From Beijerinckiaceae bacterium (GTDB lineage: Bacteria; Pseudomonadota; Alphaproteobacteria; Rhizobiales; Beijerinckiaceae): 64,000 nucleotides of DNA. The stretch lies in the NCBI GenBank assembly GCA_030684835.1, contig JAUXWZ010000196.1, forward strand, positions 31,529 to 95,528, in the 5' to 3' direction. Below, piece by piece: positions 8,662-17,562 of the stretch. The stretch's first letter is position 1; each line of letters begins with the position of its first letter. A program made the position numbers and the translations under genes. The notes below the pieces were generated by a model. That model was not told where the DNA came from. It did not search any database and worked only from the letters and a program-made list of their open reading frames with translations.

Positions 8662-10476
8662 TTATTGCGCCGCTTCGACGATTTCGCCCATGCGCACCTG
8701 CGTTTCAAGCAGCTTGCGATAAACGCCGTCGGGCCGGCGCATAAGCTCTTCGTGACGCCCGTCCTCCACAATGCGCCCGGCGTCAAACACAAGGATGCGA
8801 TCAAGGCTCTGGATGGTGGACAGGCGGTGCGCGACGACGATGGTCGTGCGGCCAGCCGACAATCTGTCCACCGCCTGACGGATATAAAGCTCGGACACCG
8901 AGTCCAGGCTGGAGGTCGCCTCGTCCAGAATGAGGATCGGCGTCGCAGCAAGGATGGCGCGGGCGATAGCGACGCGCTGGCGCTCGCCGCCCGAGAGCTT
9001 CACACCGCGCTCGCCAACCAGCGTCTCGTAGGCCTTCGGCAGGCCGCGCACAAAAAGATCGACATGGGCCAGCCGCGCCGCCTCTTCGATCTGCTCGCGC
9101 GTGGCGTCCGGCTGCCCGTAGGAAATATTCTGCGCCAGCGTGCGGTGAAACAAAACGGGGTCTTGCGGCACAAGGCCGACAGCCCGGCGCAGCGATTCCT
9201 GCGTAACCTGCGCGATGTCCTGTCCGTCAATCAGGATGCGGCCCTCGTTAAGGTCGTAAAGCCGCTGAATGAGTTTCACGAAGGTCGATTTACCGGCGCC
9301 AGAATGGCCGACAAGGCCGACACGCTGCCCGGCTGGAATGACGAGAGAGAAATTCTCGTAAAGCGCCGCGCTCGCGCCCGTATAGCGAAACGTGACGTGA
9401 TCGAACTCAATGCGCCCCTTCTGCACCGCAAGCGGCTTGGCGTTGCTGGTGTCAGCGACCTGCAGGTCCGCTTCGCGAAACTCCAGCACGTCATCCATAT
9501 CGTTGACGGTGCGCTGCACGGTGCGCACGTGCTGGCCGATGTCGCGCAGATAACCATTGATCAGAAACTGCGTCGCGATGAGGCTCGCGAAATCGCCGGG
9601 GCTCGCCTCGCCGCGCGACCACAAAAGGACGCCTGCGCCGAGCATGCCGGTCTGCAACGCGATGAGCATGACTGACTGCACGAGGCCGCTGACCGCGCTG
9701 CGATCCCACGAACGCACAGCCTTGTGCGCCCAGTCGGTCGAGACTTCGCGGAACATGTTGTCCTCGCGCTCTTCGGCGGCGTAGCTCTTCACGGCGGCGT
9801 TGCCGGTGACGGAGTCCGCCAGCATGCCGCTCATGCGCGAATCCTGTTCGCGCGCGGCGATATTGGCGGGGCGCACGTAGAGCACCGATAGCGCGATGGT
9901 GACTGTCAGGAACACCACAATGGAAATGGCGACGATGATCCCGAGCATGGGCCAGCGCCACCAGAAAATTCCGCACACGCCCAAGACCACGATGAACGCT
10001 GGCAGCAGGCCGAAGGCCATCGTGTCGGTGAATGTGTCGTAGGCGCTCATGCCGCGCGTGATCTTGCGCACGGTCGAGCCCGCAAACGAGTTCGCGTGCC
10101 AGTCGGACGAGAAACGCTGCACCTTGCCAAACGCATCGCGCCCAATGGCGACGATGGTGCGCGCGCTCAACCGATTGAGAACAAACGTCACCAGCTGGCG
10201 CGAAATGGCAAACAACGCGCCAAGGCCGATGAACAGCGCGACCGCGCGCCAGACAGGCGCCGTGTCGCCCCGCGTGCCGGACACAATCGCGTCAATCACA
10301 ACGCCGGAGGCGAGCGGAACGCTCACATCGACCAATGTCGAGGCAATGCGCGCGACCAGCAGGAAGCCGAAGAGGCCCGGAAACATGAGCCAGTAATGCG
10401 TCACGAATCGCCAGACGCGACCGTACTTGGAGCCGTCGTCGTTTTTTCTCGAGCTTTCGTCGTTCTGTCGGGACAT
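8662..10476 (-). CDS. ABC exporter, fused permease and ATPase
   Basis: 604 aa. A six-helix type-1 exporter membrane domain occupies about 25-315, and the nucleotide-binding domain about 350-590. Walker A is GHSGAGKS (390-397), the signature LSGGE (494-498), and Walker B ILILDEA (514-520) with a downstream H-loop VVAHRLS. It works as a dimer in the inner membrane, exporting a lipid, peptide or drug; the substrate is not evident. It is co-directional with pdxJ but separated by about 130 nt. Confidence 0.88.
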   Translation of the reverse strand: MSRQNDESSRKNDDGSKYGRVWRFVTHYWLMFPGLFGFLLVARIASTLVDVSVPLASGVVIDAIVSGTRGDTAPVWRAVALFIGLGALFAISRQLVTFVLNRLSARTIVAIGRDAFGKVQRFSSDWHANSFAGSTVRKITRGMSAYDTFTDTMAFGLLPAFIVVLGVCGIFWWRWPMLGIIVAISIVVFLTVTIALSVLYVRPANIAAREQDSRMSGMLADSVTGNAAVKSYAAEEREDNMFREVSTDWAHKAVRSWDRSAVSGLVQSVMLIALQTGMLGAGVLLWSRGEASPGDFASLIATQFLINGYLRDIGQHVRTVQRTVNDMDDVLEFREADLQVADTSNAKPLAVQKGRIEFDHVTFRYTGASAALYENFSLVIPAGQRVGLVGHSGAGKSTFVKLIQRLYDLNEGRILIDGQDIAQVTQESLRRAVGLVPQDPVLFHRTLAQNISYGQPDATREQIEEAARLAHVDLFVRGLPKAYETLVGERGVKLSGGERQRVAIARAILAATPILILDEATSSLDSVSELYIRQAVDRLSAGRTTIVVAHRLSTIQSLDRILVFDAGRIVEDGRHEELMRRPDGVYRKLLETQVRMGEIVEAAQ

Positions 10477-10522
10477 GCAGCTTCAATATAGGTCGGCGCG
10501 CCGCTGCGCAAAGCCGGACACG

Positions 10523-12730
10523 CTATCCGTTGACGCGCTCAACCTTGGACACGACGCTCGATTGCTTGAGCTGAGACAATATCCCGCTCAGGTGTTTGAG
10601 GTCGCGCACTTCAATGTCGATAACGACGTCGCGCACATCCGGGGAGCGGTTCACGAACTGGACGTGATCGATGTTCGCCCCGGACTCTCCAATCAGCGTT
10701 GCGATTAGCCCCAGCGTTCCAGGCTCGTTGATGGCCGACACGACAATCTGCGCAGGATAAAGGCCGCGATGCTCCTCCTCAATGTCCCAGCGCACGTCGA
10801 GCCAGCGCTCAGGCTGGTCATCGAAATGCGTCAGGGCCGGTGACTGGATCGGATAGATCGTGATCCCCTCGCCCGGCGTGAGGATGCCGACGATGCGGTC
10901 GCCGGGCACCGCGCCGCCCACGGGCGCAAAGCGGACGGGCAGATCGCCGCCCAGGCCCCGGATCGGGATTGAGTTGAGCGAGGTCGGCTCATCGGACCCC
11001 GGCACTTTGAAGACGAGGCTTTCTGCCTTGCTGAGTCCAAACCAGCCGGCCTCACCCTTGGCGGCGCCAGCGCCGGACGCCCGCTCCGGCTCAAATTCGG
11101 GATGGATCGCCTTGACGACGTCGCCTGAAAACATTTCGCCCCGGCCCACGGCGGCCAGCACATCATCCACCGACTGGCGCGCCAGACGCGGCAGCGCGGC
11201 CTTGAGCTTTTCGGGCGAGAATGTCTTTCCTGCTCGCTCGAACGCCCGCTTCACGATCTGGCGGCCAAGTTCTGCATATTGCGTGCGCACGGCTTCGCGC
11301 GTGGCTCGCCGGATGGCGGCGCGCGCTTTGCCGGTGACGACGAGCGTCTCCCATGCAGATGGCGGCGATTGTCCTTCGGCCGTGACGATGCTCACCTCGT
11401 CGCCGTTGCTCAGTTCAGACAACAGCGGCGCGATGCGGCCGTTGATGCGCGCGCCAACCGCCTTGTTGCCGATGTCGGTGTGGACCGCGTAGGCAAAATC
11501 GATGGGAGTCGCGCCGCGGGGCAGCGCGATCAGGCGGCCCTTGGGCGTGAAACAGAAAACCTGATCATGGAAAAGTTCGAGCTTCGTGTGCTCCAGAAAC
11601 TCCTCCGGCGTATCGCCTTCGCCCAAAAGTTCGATGGTGCGGCGCAGCCAGCCATAAGCGCGGCTTTCGCGTTGAAGCGCCTCCGCGTCGGACACGCGCC
11701 CCTCCTTATAGAGAGTGTGGGCGGCGATGCCGATCTCGGCGATGTCATCCATGTCGCGGGTGCGCACCTGCAGTTCGACGCGCTGGCGTCCGGGACCGAT
11801 GACCGTGGTGTGGATCGAGCGATAGTCATTCTGCTTGGGCGTCGAGATGTAATCCTTGAACCGACCCGGCACGACAGGCCATTTGGTGTGGACCACGCCG
11901 ATGACGCGGTAGCAGTCGTCCGTGGAAGCCACGATGGCGCGGAAGCCGTAGATGTCGGACAATTGCTCGAACGAAACCGATTTGCGCTCCATCTTGCGCC
12001 AGATTGAGTAAGGTGACTTCTCGCGACCCTTCACATCGGCCTTGATGCCCCGAAGGGTGAGTTCGGCCATCAGCTCGGTTTCGATTCGTACGATGACCGC
12101 GCCGTTTTTCGCCCGCAGGTCCGCCAAGCGCGCCTCGATCATGGCGGCGGCTTCCGGCATCAGATTGCGGAAGGACAGGTTCTCCATTTCGTCGCGCAGG
12201 CTTTGCATGCCCATGCGGCCCGCCAACGGAGCGTAAATATCGAGCGTTTCCTCGGCGATACGCCGGCGCTTGCTTTCAGGTACGAAATGCAGCGTGCGCA
12301 TGTTGTGCAGACGGTCAGCGAGTTTGACCAAAAGCACGCGCACGTCCGCGGAAATAGCCAGCAGCAGCTTGCGGAAGTTTTCCGCTTGTTCGGCCCGCTT
12401 GGAGACGAGATCGAGCTTCTTGATCTTGGTGAGGCCGTCGACCAACTGGCCGATCTCCGCGCCGAAAATCTGGTCGATCTCCTCCCGGGTGGAGGCCGTA
12501 TCCTCAATCGTGTCGTGCAGGACGGCCGCAACGATTGTCGCGTCGTCGAGCCGAAGCTCCGTCAGGATGGCGGCGACTTCCAGCGGATGGGAAAAATAAG
12601 GATCGCCAGATGCGCGTTTCTGCGACCCGTGGGCGCGCATCGCGTAAACGTACGCCTTGTTGAGCAGCACCTCGTCCGCGTGCGGATTGTACCGGCGCAC
12701 GCGTTCAACGAGTTCATACTGCCGCATCAT
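10523..12730 (-). CDS. rel: Bifunctional (p)ppGpp synthetase/hydrolase
   Basis: 735 aa from ATG 12730 (MMRQYELVERV); the frame upstream has no family similarity. An N-terminal HD hydrolase domain (HPLEVAAIL, VLHDTIEDT) is intact. The synthetase domain has DIYGFRAIV and NDYRSIHTTV, then a TGS domain (FTPKGRLIALPRGATPIDFA) and a C-terminal ACT domain. Both active sites look complete, as in the single alphaproteobacterial Rsh. It mediates the stringent response. It lies downstream of rpoZ, the conserved order. The start could equally be the next Met at 12727. Confidence 0.95.
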   Translation of the reverse strand: MMRQYELVERVRRYNPHADEVLLNKAYVYAMRAHGSQKRASGDPYFSHPLEVAAILTELRLDDATIVAAVLHDTIEDTASTREEIDQIFGAEIGQLVDGLTKIKKLDLVSKRAEQAENFRKLLLAISADVRVLLVKLADRLHNMRTLHFVPESKRRRIAEETLDIYAPLAGRMGMQSLRDEMENLSFRNLMPEAAAMIEARLADLRAKNGAVIVRIETELMAELTLRGIKADVKGREKSPYSIWRKMERKSVSFEQLSDIYGFRAIVASTDDCYRVIGVVHTKWPVVPGRFKDYISTPKQNDYRSIHTTVIGPGRQRVELQVRTRDMDDIAEIGIAAHTLYKEGRVSDAEALQRESRAYGWLRRTIELLGEGDTPEEFLEHTKLELFHDQVFCFTPKGRLIALPRGATPIDFAYAVHTDIGNKAVGARINGRIAPLLSELSNGDEVSIVTAEGQSPPSAWETLVVTGKARAAIRRATREAVRTQYAELGRQIVKRAFERAGKTFSPEKLKAALPRLARQSVDDVLAAVGRGEMFSGDVVKAIHPEFEPERASGAGAAKGEAGWFGLSKAESLVFKVPGSDEPTSLNSIPIRGLGGDLPVRFAPVGGAVPGDRIVGILTPGEGITIYPIQSPALTHFDDQPERWLDVRWDIEEEHRGLYPAQIVVSAINEPGTLGLIATLIGESGANIDHVQFVNRSPDVRDVVIDIEVRDLKHLSGILSQLKQSSVVSKVERVNG

Positions 12731-12799
12731 CGGGAAAGGCGTCCTGGAAAGGTAGGCAACTGTCTTTCCAGAATATCGACCCTGAGAGCCAGATGCACA

Positions 12800-12821
12800 A
12801 GGCCGGCGCAAAGGCCGGCCT
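12800..12821 (-). terminator. Hairpin between rpoZ and rel
   Basis: AGGCCGGC (12800-12807) pairs perfectly with GCCGGCCT (12814-12821) across a 6-nt loop. There is no T-run, so it may be a partial terminator, an mRNA 3' stabiliser or a chance GC palindrome. It falls in the 129-nt gap between the rpoZ stop and the rel start. Confidence 0.35.
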
Positions 12822-12859
12822 CGATTTGGTTAGCGAAATCGGCGGCGCCGCGTCCTTGC

Positions 12860-13252
12860 TTACTCGCCTTCGTCGTCCGTCTCGGCCGGCGGCACGAGGC
12901 CTTCAAGACCGCGAAGAAGATCTTCCTCGGTCATCCGGTCGAACTGGATTTCGCCTGAGGCGTTCTCGATCGCGCCAGCGGCAAGCGTCAGGGCGGGAAC
13001 GACTTCCGTTTCGGGTTCGTCCACCTCAACGTGCTTCTGCAGCGAGTGGATGAGGTCTTCGCGCAGATCGTCCGGCTCCATCCTGGTGTCAGCGATTTCA
13101 CGCAGGGCGACGACGGGGTTCTTGTCGTTGTCGCGATCGACAGTGATTTGCTGACCCGCCGAGATGAGGCGAGCGCGGTGACTTGCTAGAAGGACGAGAT
13201 CGAAGCGGTTTTCGACTTTGTCGATACAATCTTCGACTGTGACGCGTGCCAT
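12860..13252 (-). CDS. rpoZ: RNA polymerase omega subunit
   Basis: 130 aa from ATG 13252, with TGGAGG upstream. It starts [20 protein letters not shown] and continues with [13 protein letters not shown], the omega core that wraps the beta' C-terminus. The acidic C-terminal extension (ending ETDDEGE) is usual in alphaproteobacteria. It pairs with rel downstream. Confidence 0.96.
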   Translation of the reverse strand: MARVTVEDCIDKVENRFDLVLLASHRARLISAGQQITVDRDNDKNPVVALREIADTRMEPDDLREDLIHSLQKHVEVDEPETEVVPALTLAAGAIENASGEIQFDRMTEEDLLRGLEGLVPPAETDDEGE

Positions 13253-13501
13253 TGCGGCCTCCAGAAGGCGATAAATTCGCACCGTGGCTATGAAGGCCAG
13301 TGCTTACGGCATCAGGGCAAGCCGCGCAACCATTTTGGCGGCGGCGGAGTTGCGTTTCCGGCGGATCATCTGAAGAGCGCACAAAAAAGAGGCGTCCGAA
13401 AGCTGAGCAGAAGACATTTAACCTCCACCTAAAGTAAAATGGAGGTCTCCGGGTGTAATGGTCGTCGCATTCCGCCGCGCAGGGGCTGTAGCGGACTTCA
13501 G

Positions 13502-13536
13502 TTTGAAACGATTCAAATCTAAGGATAATTTCCTTA
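13502..13536. promoter_or_regulatory. Two adjacent inverted repeats in the rpoZ-NYN intergenic region
   Basis: The 445-nt gap 13253-13697 between divergent rpoZ and the NYN gene holds no convincing gene. It contains TTTGAA-ACGA-TTCAAA (13502-13517) and TAAGGA-TAATT-TCCTTA (13520-13536) side by side in an AT-rich patch, followed by TTGACT at 13544. They could be operators or part of a promoter for the NYN gene. No regulator can be named. Confidence 0.3.
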
Positions 13537-13697
13537 TGTTCACTTGACTACAGTCGGCTGCAGCGTAAATGTCCCCAACCGCGATAAAAGTGACTCGTAG
13601 GCCGGAAAGTATTGATCTTCTCTGTGAATTTCGCACAACGGTGAAGCTTATAACTCAATGGGCGGGTTGGTTGAGTTCCGCACCCAGGACAGACGAT

Positions 13698-14288
13698 ATG
13701 ACGACAGAGACTGAGCGAATAGCCCTATTTATCGACGGCGCTAATCTGTATGCGACATCGAAAACACTTGGGGTTGACATCGATTACAAGCGCTTATTGA
13801 AGGAATTTCAGGATCGCGGCAGACTTGTACGAGCATACTACTACACCGCGCTTTTGGAGGATCAGGAATACTCTTCAATTCGCCCGCTGATCGACTGGCT
13901 CGACTACAATGGCTACGCCGTAGTCACCAAGCCTGCGAAAGAAACCATCGACTCGCTTGGACGGCGGCGGGTGAAGGGGAACATGGATATCGAACTCGCA
14001 GTGGATGCGATGGAGATGGCCGACAAAATCGACCACATGATCCTTTTCTCCGGTGACGGCGATTTCCGGCGCCTTGTGGAGGCTGTGCAGCGCAAAGGCT
14101 GCAAAGTGTCGGTCGTCTCGACCATGAGCACGCATCCTCCTATGGTGGCGGACGAACTGCGCCGTCAGGCTGACGAATTCGTGGATCTTGTTTCGCTTGC
14201 CCCAAAGGTGAGCCGGAACCCGGCTGAACGTCCAGAACGGGCGCCCCGCACCGCTCCCGAGCGGCGGCCGCCCAGCACCACGGAATAG
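13698..14288 (+). CDS. NYN-domain protein (LabA/DUF88 family)
   Basis: 196 aa from ATG 13698. The PIN-like NYN fold shows IALFIDGANLY near the N-terminus, GNMDIELAVDAM in the middle and ILFSGDGDFRRLV, placing the expected acidic metal ligands. A proline/arginine-rich tail follows from about residue 165. Such proteins are putative RNases; the target is unknown. A longer frame begins at 13569 but its extra 43 residues have no family character. The gene is single, on the + strand, followed 36 nt later by the uracil-DNA glycosylase gene. Confidence 0.85.
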   Translation: MTTETERIALFIDGANLYATSKTLGVDIDYKRLLKEFQDRGRLVRAYYYTALLEDQEYSSIRPLIDWLDYNGYAVVTKPAKETIDSLGRRRVKGNMDIELAVDAMEMADKIDHMILFSGDGDFRRLVEAVQRKGCKVSVVSTMSTHPPMVADELRRQADEFVDLVSLAPKVSRNPAERPERAPRTAPERRPPSTTE

Positions 14289-14324
14289 TCGTCGCCCGGC
14301 GCAAAGTCACAAGGACTGAACAGC

Positions 14325-15017
14325 TTGCCGGCGCCGACACAAACATCAAAGACGAGAACGGGCTCTGCAGCGCATGTTGCAGAGCCCGATCGCAATTGTC
14401 CGCTCTGCCCAAGGCTCGCGGCATTCCGCGACGAGGCGCGGGTCAGGGAGCCCAGCTGGCACAACGCGCCGGTGCCCTCATGGGGGGAGCCGAATGGCCC
14501 GCTTCTCATCGTGGGGCTTGCGCCGGGTTTGCGCGGAGCCAACCGGACAGGGCGCCCTTTCACGGGGGATTGGGCTGGCGACCTGCTCTATGCAACCCTG
14601 CTTGAATTTGGCCTCGCGTCGGGCGTCTACGACGAGCGACCAGATGACTCGCTGACTCTGGTCGGCTGTCGCGTCACCAACGCGGTGCGCTGCGTCCCGC
14701 CGCAGAACAAGCCGACGCCTGCGGAGATCAACACCTGCAGGCCCTTCCTCGTGCAAACAATCAATGTGGGGCAGCCCCGCGCCATCGTTGCGCTGGGGCG
14801 CATCGCCCATGAAAGCGTGTTGCGGGCGCTTGGGGCGCGGCTCGCCGAGCATCCCTTCGGGCATGGCGCCGAACACGACCTCACCCTACCCGATGGCAGC
14901 GCCACGACGCGGCTCTTCGATAGCTATCATTGCTCCCGATACAACACCAACACGGGCGTCCTGACCGAGGCCATGTTCCGCAACGTCTTCAGAAACGTGC
15001 GCGCCTTTCTGAATTAA
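14325..15017 (+). CDS. Uracil-DNA glycosylase, family 5 (UDGb)
   Basis: 230 aa from TTG 14325; AAGGA lies 9 nt upstream and the frame is closed upstream by the stop of the NYN gene. Motif A, GLAPGLRGANRTGRPF, is the UDGb form and not the family 4 form. Cys25, Cys28, Cys123 and Cys138 fit the four ligands of a 4Fe-4S cluster. A C-terminal SYHCSRYNTNTG supplies the HxSxxN-like motif. It removes uracil and other deaminated bases from DNA. Confidence 0.9.
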   Translation: MPAPTQTSKTRTGSAAHVAEPDRNCPLCPRLAAFRDEARVREPSWHNAPVPSWGEPNGPLLIVGLAPGLRGANRTGRPFTGDWAGDLLYATLLEFGLASGVYDERPDDSLTLVGCRVTNAVRCVPPQNKPTPAEINTCRPFLVQTINVGQPRAIVALGRIAHESVLRALGARLAEHPFGHGAEHDLTLPDGSATTRLFDSYHCSRYNTNTGVLTEAMFRNVFRNVRAFLN

Positions 15018-15081
15018 TTGATTCCTGTTTGGACAACCTGTCTTGCGGCTCTAGCTAACAGCGGGGGGTTCAAAACAAGGA

Positions 15082-15789
15082 ATGGCCGAAATGCTCGATC
15101 GTCGCCGCTTTTTCGCTCTCACTGCGGCGGGAGCCGCAGTTGCCACTCTGCCCCGCATGGCGTTCGCCCAGGACAAACCATTTTCGCTACCTCCGCTCGG
15201 CTATCCGTATGAAGCACTTGAGCCGCACATCGACGCGCAGACGATGAACCTTCATCACACGCGCCACCATCAAGCGTTCATCACCAACCTGAACAACCTT
15301 GTCGAGAAGTGGCCGGAACTTGCAAAGGGAACGCCCGACGACGTCCTGCGCAATCTCTCCAAAGCACCTGAAGCCATTCGCACGTCGATTCAGAATAACC
15401 TTGGAGGTCATTGGAATCACACGTTTTTTTGGGATATTATGACGCCCGGCGGAGCCAAGGAGCCGCAGGGTGAACTCAAGGACGCCATCGACAAGTCCTT
15501 CGGGAGTGTCGACAAGATGAAGGAACGCGTGAACCAGGCTGGCGCGGGAAGGTTCGGCTCCGGATGGGCGTGGCTCGTGGTTGGCAAGGACGGCAAGCTC
15601 GACGTCATCTCAACGCCCAATCAGGACCCACCGCACCTGCAGGGCGTGCGATCCACGATCCTCGGCGTCGACGTGTGGGAACACGCCTATTACCTGAAGT
15701 ACCACAACCGCCGCCCCGATTACCTCGCGGCGTGGTGGAACACTGTGAACTGGGACAAGGCCTCAGCCAACTTCGCGAAGAAGGGTTGA
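15082..15789 (+). CDS. sodB: Exported Fe/Mn superoxide dismutase
   Basis: 235 aa. A twin-arginine signal ([12 protein letters not shown], ending MAFAQ at about 33) precedes a complete Fe/Mn-SOD domain: [10 protein letters not shown] and HWNHTFFW give two His ligands, and [13 protein letters not shown] gives the Asp and third His. The Tat signal implies folding with its metal in the cytoplasm and action in the periplasm. The start is ATG 15082 with AAGGA just upstream; ATG 15091 is also possible. It is followed by a hairpin terminator and convergent smpB. Confidence 0.93.
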   Translation: MAEMLDRRRFFALTAAGAAVATLPRMAFAQDKPFSLPPLGYPYEALEPHIDAQTMNLHHTRHHQAFITNLNNLVEKWPELAKGTPDDVLRNLSKAPEAIRTSIQNNLGGHWNHTFFWDIMTPGGAKEPQGELKDAIDKSFGSVDKMKERVNQAGAGRFGSGWAWLVVGKDGKLDVISTPNQDPPHLQGVRSTILGVDVWEHAYYLKYHNRRPDYLAAWWNTVNWDKASANFAKKG

Positions 15790-15820
15790 AAACCCGCGCA
15801 ACACATTGAGCAAAAATAGG

Positions 15821-15850
15821 AAATGGCCGTGGCTAAACCTCGGCCATTTT
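15821..15850. terminator. Bidirectional terminator hairpin between sodB and smpB
   Basis: AAATGGCCG (15821-15829) pairs with CGGCCATTT (15841-15849) across an 11-nt loop. A-rich and T-rich flanks on each side suit both convergent genes, which end at 15789 and 15879. Confidence 0.6.
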
Positions 15851-15878
15851 GCGCAGATTAGTCCATTCGGGGCGGGCG

Positions 15879-16355
15879 TCAGCCCTTGTCGCGCATCAGG
15901 CGGGCTTTCTCGCGGCCCCAGTCGCGGGCCTTTTCTGCCTGCCGCTTGTCGTGCAGCTGCTTACCCTTGGCGAGCGCGATCTGTAGCTTCGCCCGGCCCT
16001 TTTCGTTGAAGTAGAGCTTGAGCGGCACGATGGTCATGCCCTCGCGTTCGACGCCCTGCGCCAGGCGGGCGATCTCACGAGCTTTCAGCAAGAGCCTACG
16101 CGGGCGGCGCGGCTCGTGGTTCATCCGATTGGCTTGGAGATATTCCGGGATGTTGGCGTTGATGAGTTCGACATCGCCCTTGCGATTGACGCCCACGTAG
16201 CTCTCCGCGATCGTCGCCTTGCCGGTGCGCAGCGACTTCACCTCGGAGCCCGTCAGCGAGATCCCTGCCTCCAGCGTGTCGCCGACCGCGAACTCATAAC
16301 GCGCGCGGCGGTTGTCCGCCGCGATCTTGAAATTCGGTGCTTCCTTGACGGCCAA
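15879..16355 (-). CDS. smpB: SsrA (tmRNA)-binding protein
   Basis: 158 aa, usual length. Family motifs: [32 protein letters not shown], and a basic C-terminal tail ([16 protein letters not shown]) that enters the ribosomal mRNA channel. With tmRNA it rescues stalled ribosomes. It lies 40 nt downstream of dapA in the same direction, an order seen in many alphaproteobacteria. No tmRNA gene was seen in this window. Confidence 0.97.
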   Translation of the reverse strand: MAVKEAPNFKIAADNRRARYEFAVGDTLEAGISLTGSEVKSLRTGKATIAESYVGVNRKGDVELINANIPEYLQANRMNHEPRRPRRLLLKAREIARLAQGVEREGMTIVPLKLYFNEKGRAKLQIALAKGKQLHDKRQAEKARDWGREKARLMRDKG

Positions 16356-16395
16356 AATGCTTGCTCCGGGGCCAGCGCCCCCTTGGGCTCAGATG

Positions 16396-17283
16396 TCAGA
16401 CGAGACCCGCGAAGGCCATCGCCTCGCGCAGCTTCGCCTTGTTGGCGTCGACCATGGGCACGAGCGGAAGGCGAACCTCCTCGCTCAGCACTCCGAGTTG
16501 CGACAAGCCATACTTGGCCCCGGTAACGCCAGCTTCAAGGAAGGTCGCCAGATGAAGCGGCGTCAGCTTGTCTTGAATCTCCAGCGCCTTCCGGGCGTCG
16601 CCCGCGTTCCAGGCGTTCTGCAATTGCGCGCAGAGTGCGGGGGCGATGTTGGACACGACGGAGATGCAGCCATGCGCGCCAGCAGCGAAGGTGGACAGCG
16701 CGGTGATGTCGTCGCCTGAGAACTGAATGAAGTCCGGCCCCATGGCGGCGCGCTGCATCGAGATACGCCCAACATTGCCGGTCGCGTCCTTCACGCCAGC
16801 GATGTTCTTCAGTTCGTACAAACGCTTCATCGTGTCGACAGAGATGTCGATCACCGAGCGCGGCGGAATGTTGTACATGATGATCGGGATGCCAATGGCG
16901 TCATTGATCGCCTTGAAGTGCTGGTACAGCCCTTCCTGATTTGGCTTGTTGTAATAGGGCGCGACGATCAGCGCCGCGTCGGCGCCCGCCTTTTCGGCAT
17001 GGCGGGCCAGTTCGACCGCTTCCAGCGTGTTGTTGGAGCCCGCCCCCGCGATGACAGGCACACGGCCCTTCGCCTCGGCAATGCACATTTCAACCACGCG
17101 ACGGTGCTCGTCGTGCGAGAGCGTGGGGGATTCGCCGGTGGTGCCAACAGGCACAAGACCTTGAATTCCCTGCTCAATCTGCCAGTTGACGTGCTTGCGG
17201 AAGGCCGCCTCGTCGACGACGCCATCGCGGAAAGGCGTCACGAGTGCGCTCATCCAGCCCTTCAATTGCTTGCCCGCCGTCAT
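16396..17283 (-). CDS. dapA: 4-hydroxy-tetrahydrodipicolinate synthase
   Basis: 295 aa from ATG 17283 (GTG one codon upstream is an alternative). A TIM barrel with the pyruvate-binding motif [10 protein letters not shown], catalytic Tyr137 in MYNIPPR and Schiff-base Lys165 in AGVKDATGN. It condenses pyruvate with aspartate semialdehyde in lysine and diaminopimelate synthesis, supplying peptidoglycan. It is divergent from the lytic transglycosylase gene. Confidence 0.95.
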   Translation of the reverse strand: MTAGKQLKGWMSALVTPFRDGVVDEAAFRKHVNWQIEQGIQGLVPVGTTGESPTLSHDEHRRVVEMCIAEAKGRVPVIAGAGSNNTLEAVELARHAEKAGADAALIVAPYYNKPNQEGLYQHFKAINDAIGIPIIMYNIPPRSVIDISVDTMKRLYELKNIAGVKDATGNVGRISMQRAAMGPDFIQFSGDDITALSTFAAGAHGCISVVSNIAPALCAQLQNAWNAGDARKALEIQDKLTPLHLATFLEAGVTGAKYGLSQLGVLSEEVRLPLVPMVDANKAKLREAMAFAGLV

Positions 17284-17562
17284 CACTCAAATCCTCTAGA
17301 ATCGGATCGAAAAGACCGCCGAATCATAAGTTTCGACCGCCTGAGCCGACGAACGCCGCATGCTTGCCGCATTTAGACGTTCACCTGTGGCGGCAAGTGA
17401 TACCTGCTGGCGTCGCACGTGGAAAGAGGCCAGCGCGAGAGAGCCTTGCGATCGCCGCCGGGGGGCCGGGCAAGAATGCAGCGCGCCGATGCGCCTGTAG
17501 TTAGCGAAACGTAAACCCGGAGCGCGCAACCTGTGCTCTCACAACCTGACGGGGGCCCCGCC

